From: Planomicrobium sp. CPCC 101110
GTDB lineage: Bacteria > Bacillota > Bacilli > Bacillales_A > Planococcaceae
Direction of reading: 5' to 3'
DNA: 64,000 nucleotides
Assembly: GCF_007859395.1 (NCBI RefSeq)
Contig: NZ_VOHD01000009.1
Location: forward strand, 124,001 to 188,000
In this document: positions 57,984 to 64,000 of the stretch, in pieces
Position numbering within the stretch: the first letter of the stretch is position 1
Layout: each line of letters opens with the position of its first letter
Program-made: the position numbers and the translations under genes
The notes under the pieces: generated by a model
The model's database searches: none
What the model saw: only the letters and a program-made list of their open reading frames with translations
Told to the model about the DNA's origin: nothing

Positions 57984-58896
57984 ACATTCCTTTTGTCCGG
58001 CGGTCATGGGAAATGGAATAGGCTTCTTTCCGGAAGTTCAGGATGCGGTCTTCTGAACATTCGATGCCTTGAGTCGCCACAGTCGGATCAAAAATGACCG
58101 TTTCGGCGCTTTCCGCTTTTCCCGTAACCAGCAGCCGGCCAATTGCCAGCTTCTTTCGGTCGGCAGGCCATTCTTGAGTTGGATCGTCCGTCGGGTCCTC
58201 TTTTTCCCCAAGGACGATATTCAATTGAAAGGCGACCGGTCCTTTAGCAAGCCGGTCCTCGAAATCGGCTTTGTAGTATTCAATCGGCATTGATACGGCT
58301 TTTGCCAGCGACAGCGTATCCACTCCCGCTTCCGGCTCCCATTCATATTTGACCGGTCTTTTGTTTCCATGGGCATCAATGAAATAAAAAACATGGATGG
58401 CGTGATAACGCCCAGTGGCAAAACTGGCAGGTGCGTGCATTTTTTTCAAAACATCGATGCCCGCTCTGCTTTCCGGATATTTTGCGACCAATTGAGCCAG
58501 GTCTGCTATGCGTGGTTTTCCGTTCTTGAACGATTTCATGATGGTGAGCATTTCAGTAAACACTTCGGGCGTTTTAGCTACAAAAATAGGAGAATTCACT
58601 CCAACAATATTCGCCACAGCCGATTCCGGCAAGTGAAACTGGACCGCCATCCCTTTGACCGGCGACATGATATCGGTCCAAGTGGGATCCGGCGAGCTAT
58701 GCGAAAAGCGGACAAGCGCCCTGGTTTCCCCTTGCTGGAAATGCGGTGCTGTCGTCAGTTCCGATGCTGCTCCATTCGCCGCAAAAACACCTTCATAAAT
58801 ATCCCCTCTGGCGTGGGCTCGCCGATAGCCCGGGTATCTCCCGAATACTTTCTCAATCTGGTTGACTGCGGTTTCCGCTAATGGTTGCTTTTCCAT
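57982..58896 (-). CDS. Catalase-related peroxidase, SrpA-like
   Basis: A 304-residue small catalase-fold protein. Distal His in RRAHARGDIYEGVF, Asn-like region VNSPIFVAKTPE, and the C-terminal YSISHDRR region are readable. Such SrpA-type proteins bind haem and often have peroxidase rather than high catalase activity. No signal peptide. A good site lies before the ATG (GAGGTGATG). Divergence from full catalases: about 180 residues shorter. Confidence 0.9.
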   Translation of the reverse strand: MEKQPLAETAVNQIEKVFGRYPGYRRAHARGDIYEGVFAANGAASELTTAPHFQQGETRALVRFSHSSPDPTWTDIMSPVKGMAVQFHLPESAVANIVGVNSPIFVAKTPEVFTEMLTIMKSFKNGKPRIADLAQLVAKYPESRAGIDVLKKMHAPASFATGRYHAIHVFYFIDAHGNKRPVKYEWEPEAGVDTLSLAKAVSMPIEYYKADFEDRLAKGPVAFQLNIVLGEKEDPTDDPTQEWPADRKKLAIGRLLVTGKAESAETVIFDPTVATQGIECSEDRILNFRKEAYSISHDRRTKGM

Positions 58897-58962
58897 TTCA
58901 TCACCTCGTTGCTTTTGCTATACCCCTTTACTGCCGAAGTTAATGATGATTTTGCAAAACAC

Positions 58963-59742
58963 TTAGTATTGGTCTGCATATAGCCACCAGGCCCATGTAC
59001 CGGCACCCCCCGCTAAACTGGCAGCAAGCACGATGAAAATATTGATGGCCTTTAAATCGTAGCCTTCCCCTGCCACACCGCTATACAGGGCCGGAATAGA
59101 CCATGGAAAATAGGCGCCATAGCCGACAGCCGCTATGATTTGCGAAAACACGACCATCAAGACCACAAACCCTAAAGGAGCCAAATACCCCCTTCCCCAG
59201 CAAGCAAAAAAAGCGACGGGCGCACTTAAGCTGATGGTCAGCAAGGCCGTGATCACTATGGCAGCAAGACCATTTTGCAAAACTGACTGTGACCATCCGG
59301 CAAGGCCGATTCCCCATCCGATCACCATTCCCAACCCTGTAACATACAAGCTCAACAGACCGGTGGTGGCCATAACCGCCAAGAACTTGGCTGCAACTAG
59401 AACGCCTCTATGATATGGCAGTGCCAAGAGGTCTTTTATTGTCCTGTCTGTATACTCTCTGCCAAAAATCCAGCTTGCTACAAAGCCGAAAACGATAAGG
59501 CCCCCTACAGCAATGATTTGGGCCAACAATGAAAAATAAGCCGGCCAGCTGGCTTCTCCCGCAATCCGGGCTTTCGCGCCAAGCAAGCCTGCAGTTTTCG
59601 CAAATTCAGGATTCTTCAAGACAAACATAAAAAAGCCTCCCATCAATGGAGCGAAGGTAAAAGCGGCCAAAACAGCCCAGAGCAGTTTGCCTTTCCGAAG
59701 CTTCAAAACTTCTACATGCAGCACAGCCATTAAAGGATTCAT
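58963..59742 (-). CDS. ABC-2 type transporter permease (BcrB-like)
   Basis: A 259-residue membrane protein with six hydrophobic helices. Its first 10 residues after the start, then VEVLKLRKGKLLWAVLAAFTF and GFVASWIFGREYTDRTIKDLLALP, match ABC-2 permeases that work with BcrA-type ATPases. Start overlaps the ATPase stop (ATGA). Substrate unknown, possibly an antimicrobial peptide or lipid. Confidence 0.9.
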   Translation of the reverse strand: MNPLMAVLHVEVLKLRKGKLLWAVLAAFTFAPLMGGFFMFVLKNPEFAKTAGLLGAKARIAGEASWPAYFSLLAQIIAVGGLIVFGFVASWIFGREYTDRTIKDLLALPYHRGVLVAAKFLAVMATTGLLSLYVTGLGMVIGWGIGLAGWSQSVLQNGLAAIVITALLTISLSAPVAFFACWGRGYLAPLGFVVLMVVFSQIIAAVGYGAYFPWSIPALYSGVAGEGYDLKAINIFIVLAASLAGGAGTWAWWLYADQY

Positions 59743-60665
59743 AATCCCCCCTCTCCTTTCTGGCCTATAATCCGCAAAAAATAAGTTTCTAAATCTTCTT
59801 CCTCTACCGCCAATTGGGTCGGAGCAAAGCCCTGATAAACAAGGAAACGTGCTATGTCATCCGGGCGCTGGATCGCTTTTGCATCGTATGTCTCGATAAA
59901 TCCATCCCTATTCAAGGAGGAGACAAATCCGGCAGATGCCATCGCTTCAAGAACCCCCTCTTTCTCGTGCGCCCCTATTACAAGCCGCCTGTTCAAAAGA
60001 AGATGCAGCCGGGCAGATTCCACTTCCTGGACAAGGCGGCCCTGGTGGATAATGCCGACCTTCGTCGCAATTTTGGCGATTTCTGTGAGCAGATGGCTCG
60101 AAATGAAAATGGCTACCCCTTCATCAAATGCCAGCTCCCGAAGAAATTCCCTAATCTCTACAATTCCGGCCGGATCAAGCCCATTGACCGGCTCATCCAA
60201 TATTAAAATTTCAGGTTTGTGCAAAAGAGCTTTGGCGATTCCTAAACGCTGCGCATTTCCCAATGAGAGGTTTTTCGCTTTCTTATCGGCATAAGGCTTC
60301 AATTTCAGCCGATTGATCACGTTGTCCACCACTTCCGGATCAGAAATCAGGCGGAGCCGGCGAAAAGCGTGCAAATTTTCTCTTACCGTGAGTTCCGGAT
60401 AGGCGTGCGGCGTTTCGACCATATACCCGACCTTCTTCCAGATAGCGTGATTTCTGAGGCTCACCTTTTCCCCATGGATAAAGCATGTTCCGGAAGTCGG
60501 TTTGATCATTCCCAGAAGCATCCGGATGGTCGTGGTTTTCCCGGAACCATTCAACCCGATAAAACCGTAAATCTCTCCTTTACCGACGCTTAGCGTAAGG
60601 TTTCCGACTGCTTGAAGCCCCTTATAGTTTTTTGACAATCCAGCGATTTCGATGAGTTTTTTCAT
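59739..60665 (-). CDS. ABC transporter ATPase (BcrA-like)
   Basis: A 308-residue ABC ATPase: Walker A GLNGSGKTT, Q-loop, signature LSLGNAQRLGIAKALLHKP (LSLGN variant), Walker B ILILDEPVNGLDP, then a C-terminal ~80-residue extension as in BcrA-type proteins. Pairs with the overlapping permease as an exporter resembling bacitracin resistance transporters. ATG at 60665 with AAAGGAG; the long in-frame upstream extension has no site. Confidence 0.92.
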   Translation of the reverse strand: MKKLIEIAGLSKNYKGLQAVGNLTLSVGKGEIYGFIGLNGSGKTTTIRMLLGMIKPTSGTCFIHGEKVSLRNHAIWKKVGYMVETPHAYPELTVRENLHAFRRLRLISDPEVVDNVINRLKLKPYADKKAKNLSLGNAQRLGIAKALLHKPEILILDEPVNGLDPAGIVEIREFLRELAFDEGVAIFISSHLLTEIAKIATKVGIIHQGRLVQEVESARLHLLLNRRLVIGAHEKEGVLEAMASAGFVSSLNRDGFIETYDAKAIQRPDDIARFLVYQGFAPTQLAVEEEDLETYFLRIIGQKGEGGL

Positions 60666-60840
60666 GTCTCTTTGCTCCTTTTGCAGAAAGGATTGAGGTG
60701 AAAGCGACTTTATGCGAACAGTATGGGCTTTTGTCCGAAAAACTTCAATATGAAATTCAGGCGGAAGTTGCCTTTCATTGAATATCTCGTTAGATAACGG
60801 GAATACATATATAAAATCCAACCTTTAGGAGGAAACGGAA

Positions 60841-61110
60841 ATGGACATGAAGCACGAAAACAATAAAATTTCTTTTTTGGACAACTCTGAAGAAAAGGCT
60901 TTTATTTCTTATGTTCCAGATGGCGAAGTGTTAACGGTTGATCATACGGTTGTCTCCCCAGAACTGGAAGGCCAAGGAATAGGCAAAAAATTGGTGGCGG
61001 AAATTGTTCAATATGCAAGGGACGAAGGAAAAAGCATTGATGCCCAGTGCCCGTTCGCCAATGCAATCATTGAGAAAACGCCTGAGTTCCAGGACATATT
61101 GGCGAAATGA
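60841..61110 (+). CDS. Small GNAT protein (YjdJ-like)
   Basis: An 89-residue minimal acetyltransferase: TVDHTVVSPELEGQGIGKKLVAEIVQYARDEGKSIDAQCPFANAII. The GQGIGKKL loop binds acetyl-CoA, and the fold is the reduced YjdJ type. Function unknown. AGGAGG lies 9 bases before the ATG. Own terminator. Confidence 0.88.
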   Translation: MDMKHENNKISFLDNSEEKAFISYVPDGEVLTVDHTVVSPELEGQGIGKKLVAEIVQYARDEGKSIDAQCPFANAIIEKTPEFQDILAK

Positions 61111-61114
61111 GCAG

Positions 61115-61138
61115 CATCCGCGAAAGCGGATGTTTTTT
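61115..61138 (+). terminator. Terminator of small GNAT gene
   Basis: CATCCGC, GAAA loop, GCGGATG, TTTTTT. Confidence 0.92.
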
Positions 61139-61210
61139 GTTCCCCCTATAGTTTCTCCCCCTTCCGTTTTGTGGAACACTTAAAACAAACAGCAGAAAGG
61201 GGTTTTGGCC

Positions 61211-62479
61211 ATGTCCCAACCGCTTGAAGAAGCAGTCAAAAAATACGCGCAGCCGTTCCAGTCGCCCCAGGATTTGACGGCGGTGCTCGATGCCATTGGA
61301 GATGCAAAAATTGTCATGCTCGGTGAAGCAAGCCATGGCACATCCGAGTTTTATACCGTCCGTGCGGAATTATCGAAAAGGCTGATCCAAGAAAAAGGAT
61401 TCACGTTGATAGCAGTCGAGGGCGACTGGCCGTCATCACAGCAAGTCAACCGCTATATCCGGGGCTATAGCGGCAGCGGCAAAAGCGCTGAGGAAGTGCT
61501 GCAGTCGTATAGACGGTGGCCAACTTGGATGTGGGCCAACGAAGAAATTGCCGACTTTACCCGCTGGCTGAAAAAATACAACGAGAATACTGAACGACAA
61601 GTCGGTTTTTATGGAATCGACGTTTACAGCCTATGGGAATCGATGGAGGAAGTTGTGCAGTATTTGACTGTTGCAAATCCAGCCGGAGGAGATTTGGATT
61701 TGGCGAAAAAAGCGTTTTCCTGCTTCGAGCCATTCAACCGCCAGCCAGAAAAATACGCGATTTCCACCGCGAATTTCACAGAAGTCTGCGTCGATGAAGT
61801 ATCCAAACTCTTGTCTTCGATCCGCAGCAACGAAGAACATTATAAAGATGATCAGGAAAGCGGCCTGAATTTGGAAATCAACGCGCTGGTCGCAAAAAAC
61901 GCGGAGGATTATTACCGGGCGATGGTTCAAAGCGGTGAGATTTCCTGGAATATCCGTGATGAACATATGGTTGAAGCCATCAACGAAGTGTGCGATTATC
62001 ACGGACGCGATGCTAAAATCATCATTTGGGAACACAATACCCATATCGGTGATGCCCGGGCAACTGATATGAAAAGGGACGGCATGCTCAATGTCGGACA
62101 GGTACTGCGTGAACAAAACCGGTCGCAGGATGTTTTTGCTGTCGGCTTTGGCACTTATCAAGGCACCGTCATCGCTGCGGATTCCTGGGGAGCCCCGCAT
62201 GAACGGATATCCGTCCCTCCCGCCCGCATCAACTCTTGGGAAGAAATTATGCACCGTTCCGGCGCCTACGATAAATTGTTGATTTTCAATGAAGAAAACC
62301 GGCCGCTGTTCGAGGATTGGGTCGGTCACCGAGCCATCGGTGTAGTCTACAATCCCGAATTCGAAGCCTATGGCAATTATGTCCCCTCCAAAATTTCTCA
62401 GCGCTATGACGCCTTTATTTTCTTGGATGAAACAAAAGCCTTATCTCCTTTAAAAGTCGAAAATCCGATAATTGATTAG
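61211..62479 (+). CDS. Erythromycin esterase family protein
   Basis: A 422-residue protein of the EreA/B-succinoglycan biosynthesis family: IVMLGEASHGTSEFYTVRAELSKRLIQEKGFTLIAVEGDWP and IIWEHNTHIGDARATDM, with catalytic His and Glu clusters. Family members include macrolide esterases, but many Bacillus homologues such as YbfO have no proven drug substrate. Cytoplasmic. ATG at 61211 has AAAGGGG 8 bases upstream. Confidence 0.9.
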   Translation: MSQPLEEAVKKYAQPFQSPQDLTAVLDAIGDAKIVMLGEASHGTSEFYTVRAELSKRLIQEKGFTLIAVEGDWPSSQQVNRYIRGYSGSGKSAEEVLQSYRRWPTWMWANEEIADFTRWLKKYNENTERQVGFYGIDVYSLWESMEEVVQYLTVANPAGGDLDLAKKAFSCFEPFNRQPEKYAISTANFTEVCVDEVSKLLSSIRSNEEHYKDDQESGLNLEINALVAKNAEDYYRAMVQSGEISWNIRDEHMVEAINEVCDYHGRDAKIIIWEHNTHIGDARATDMKRDGMLNVGQVLREQNRSQDVFAVGFGTYQGTVIAADSWGAPHERISVPPARINSWEEIMHRSGAYDKLLIFNEENRPLFEDWVGHRAIGVVYNPEFEAYGNYVPSKISQRYDAFIFLDETKALSPLKVENPIID

Positions 62480-62526
62480 TCCGATTCATTCCCTCCGTCT
62501 TATTTCAATGCCTTACAAATTCAAAG

Positions 62527-62560
62527 AAAAATGGCAGACCAGGGATGGTCTGCCATTTTT
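62527..62560. terminator. Bidirectional terminator
   Basis: AAAAATGGCAGACCA / TGGTCTGCCATTTTT, 15-base arms, 4-base loop, between the Ere-like and the leftward gene. Confidence 0.94.
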
Positions 62561-63237
62561 CATATAAAACCGCCGTCGTTAAGGCTATACAAGTAATTCC
62601 AGTTGTCGGCTTTATACAATGCGTGGATTGTCAGCCGCTCCCCTGTCCCTAATGTTACTTCTTCCTGAGTAATGGCCACTACCATTGCGGTCGCTCCATT
62701 GTCCAAGTTCAAATACACATCACCAATGGATGGCCTTAGTGCATGCTTTTCTTTTATCGTGTCTTCCAGCTTTGCGTCTTCTTCCAACAGGTCTGCAGGC
62801 ACCTTGGATTTGTCCTGATAGGTTATATCATTGCTGCCGGGTTCTTCCCCAGGGACCATTACATAAAACTCCCTGGCTTTTACTGTATTTTGGCGAGTGG
62901 TTATTACATCTTTCCCTTCGACCGTTTCAACTTTTTCAAACTCGTTCAAGGAGTAATGGTCCATATAATCCGGATCCGGCTTGGTGATCAAGATATAGCC
63001 GCCTTCTTCTGCTGCACGGTCTTCCCGAAGGGTATACTTTGCCCCTAAAAACAAAAACGAATCCATATGTTTCGGTTTGTAGTAAGTTACCTCTTCCGCT
63101 TTGCTTGCCACTTGCTCCATATCTTTGATCCGAAACATCAAAATTGATTTTTTAGCTAGGGGCTTAATGGAATAAATTTTGTGCAGCTCATTATTATAGT
63201 AAACAAACTGGCCTTTGCGCGCTTGAATTAATTTCAT
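62560..63237 (-). CDS. Conserved protein of unknown function
   Basis: A 225-residue soluble protein. The N-terminus (MKLIQARKGQFVYYNNELHKIYSIKPLAKKSILMFRIKD) looks like a small beta-barrel and the C-terminal part contains DNGATAMVVAITQEEVTLGTGERLTIHALYKADNWNYL. No catalytic motif, no signal peptide. I do not recognise the family. GGGGA site before the ATG. Confidence 0.72.
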   Translation of the reverse strand: MKLIQARKGQFVYYNNELHKIYSIKPLAKKSILMFRIKDMEQVASKAEEVTYYKPKHMDSFLFLGAKYTLREDRAAEEGGYILITKPDPDYMDHYSLNEFEKVETVEGKDVITTRQNTVKAREFYVMVPGEEPGSNDITYQDKSKVPADLLEEDAKLEDTIKEKHALRPSIGDVYLNLDNGATAMVVAITQEEVTLGTGERLTIHALYKADNWNYLYSLNDGGFI

Positions 63238-63366
63238 ATTTTCCCCTCCAATACTTGTATTTCTCCTCTGTAGATTTTAGAGGAAATAACAGCAGAAGTC
63301 CATGCAATCGATAAAATTGTCTGGTATGGTAGAACAAGCAAAACGGATGGGAAGGTGAACAAGCGG

Positions 63367-63663
63367 ATGGACTTTAAAAATCGGGATGAATTCATCATCA
63401 AAAAATACCAGCAAGATGAAGAAACGATGATTCAGCTTTATGTGCAATGGTGCTTGAACCATGGTGTGGATCCTGTTGCCTTATACCAGCGCGCCTATCC
63501 TGGACAAGCACAAAACGGCGCTTTGCTGAAAGCGACGGAAGAAGCCGGCCAGGAACATATGGAAATTGGACACGACACTCTTTTAGAAGTGCTGCAACTG
63601 TTCGGCAATGACGATTTGGCTTTTGCCGTCACAGAAGAAATCCAAAAGCTCCCAAAACGCTGA
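63367..63663 (+). CDS. Small conserved protein of unknown function
   Basis: A 98-residue helical, acidic protein (MDFKNRDEFIIKKYQQDEETMIQLYVQWCLNHGVDPVALYQRAYPGQ). No motif recognised. The ATG at 63367 is chosen with GGAAGG about 10 bases upstream; a GTG at 63355 is too near the site. Confidence 0.7.
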   Translation: MDFKNRDEFIIKKYQQDEETMIQLYVQWCLNHGVDPVALYQRAYPGQAQNGALLKATEEAGQEHMEIGHDTLLEVLQLFGNDDLAFAVTEEIQKLPKR

Positions 63664-63701
63664 AAGGCCAAGTGCTTAGTGCACCCAGCCTTTTAGCGTT
63701 T
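63655..63701. terminator. Bidirectional terminator overlapping both genes
   Basis: AAACGCTGAAAGGC / GCCTTTTAGCGTTT, 14 pairs with one G-T, and TTTT on the plus side; stop codons of both convergent genes lie in the arms. Confidence 0.88.
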
Positions 63702-63866
63702 TTTCTTCCTCAATTCTTTCGCTTTGTTTTCAATATGGCTGGTTCGAAGGTTTTCATAGCGATTCGAAGCTATGTTGCTGTAGATTTTGTCCAAATGCGA
63801 GCGGATTTCCTTTTCATCCGATTCTTCCCCAGGCCCAACCTTCTCTTGTGCCCTTTCCTTTTCCAT
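63693..63866 (-). CDS. Small charged protein, unknown function
   Basis: A 57-residue very hydrophilic protein (MEKERAQEKVGPGEESDEKEIRS to AKELRKKKR), Glu/Lys-rich, helical or disordered. The ATG at 63866 is backed by a strong GGAGGGG; a longer frame from 63935 has no site. Function unknown. Confidence 0.65.
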   Translation of the reverse strand: MEKERAQEKVGPGEESDEKEIRSHLDKIYSNIASNRYENLRTSHIENKAKELRKKKR

Positions 63867-63940
63867 CTGCTTCACCCCTCCGTGTTCATGCAATTCTTGC
63901 AATAATTTTTCCCTTCCCCGTTTCTGCTTAAACACATAGA

Positions 63941-63970
63941 AAAACCGGACCTTTTTATAAGTCCGGTTTT
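63941..63970 (-). terminator. Terminator of gene at right edge
   Basis: AAAACCGGAC / GTCCGGTTTT stem, T-rich tail (TCTATGTG) on the minus strand, 7 bases past a leftward stop codon. Confidence 0.85.
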
Positions 63971-63976
63971 GATTGA

Positions 63977-64000
63977 TTAGACAGTCACTTTTACGCTTTC
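63977..64000 (-). CDS. 3' end of leftward gene continuing past window
   Basis: Only the last seven codons (ESVKVTV) and a TAA at 63977-63979 are seen, followed by a good terminator. The remaining gene is beyond the right edge, so no product can be named. Confidence 0.35.
   Translation of the reverse strand, partial: ESVKVTV

Noticed and set aside
61631..62329. 232-codon minus-strand ORF opposite the erythromycin esterase-like gene
   Set aside because: Reverse frame of a well-supported gene with clear EHNTH and GEASHG motifs.
1..64000. Prophage, insertion sequence, tRNA or rRNA genes
   Set aside because: No transposase, integrase, terminal inverted repeats, tRNA cloverleaf or rRNA-like stretch noticed; composition looks even across the window.

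Overview
The window looks like chromosomal DNA of a low-to-mid GC Bacillota, most likely a Planococcaceae member (Planococcus or a close relative). This is inferred from gene content and protein style: orthologues of Bacillus subtilis yuaF-floT, ydgGH, yumC, ytoQ, ypsA, bpsAB and a yocH-like gene, strong GGAGG ribosome binding sites, and very regular hairpin terminators. I see no rRNA, tRNA, CRISPR array, insertion sequence or prophage. Gene order resembles core or soft-core genome rather than an island.

Layout. 1-7.5 kb: 5' end of a Mur-ligase-like gene, a sigma-W-type promoter driving nfeD-flotillin, GNAT acetyltransferases, a P-loop kinase-like protein, a cold shock gene with a long leader, and a VOC/serine-hydrolase fusion followed by a 35-residue membrane microprotein. 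7.5-17 kb: an MMPL exporter with its MarR repressor and a long palindromic operator, an AI-2E family permease, a CAP-domain protein, a large membrane protein and a nitronate monooxygenase. 16.7-21.1 kb: a catechol dioxygenase with a divergent thiol-sensing HxlR regulator, a PAS-STAS protein, and an ABC-F protein behind a classic transcription attenuator with a leader peptide. 21-30.5 kb: CorA, Nudix, GrpB, and a Tat cassette (tatA-tatC downstream of a Tat-dependent two-subunit GMC dehydrogenase), a LysM/3D cell wall protein and ferredoxin-NADP reductase. 30.5-44 kb: an SDR, ppiB, an orphan amino acid binding lipoprotein, a second AI-2E permease, the bpsA-bpsB alkylpyrone pair, DJ-1, UPF0178/DUF1836, hemolysin III, an RsbR-type stressosome protein, MFS plus MarR, and a CoA transferase. 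44-49 kb: sbcDC facing a small WYL-like gene, with LexA-like boxes at both promoters, then ytoQ. 49.4-64 kb: a three-unit tandem repeat, then metabolic and transport genes (MDR oxidoreductase, PanE-like, thioesterase, Ser/Thr dehydratase, ypsA, BCCT transporter, glutamate dehydrogenase, catalase-like, an ABC-2 exporter, an erythromycin-esterase-family protein) and small genes of unknown function.

Recurring themes are envelope and antibiotic stress (sigma-W/flotillin, MMPL/MarR, ABC-F attenuator, BcrA-like ABC, Ere-like), redox or electrophile stress (CatE with an HxlR regulator, DJ-1, catalase-like), the stressosome (two STAS proteins) and DNA damage (sbcDC with LexA-like boxes). The most informative signals are non-coding: the ABC-F attenuator, the MarR operator overlapping its own promoter, the paired LexA-type promoters, the 92-93 bp tandem repeat, and a degenerate ~20 bp repeat family shared by two intergenic regions. 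All family assignments come from reading the translated sequence by eye; no database search was run.
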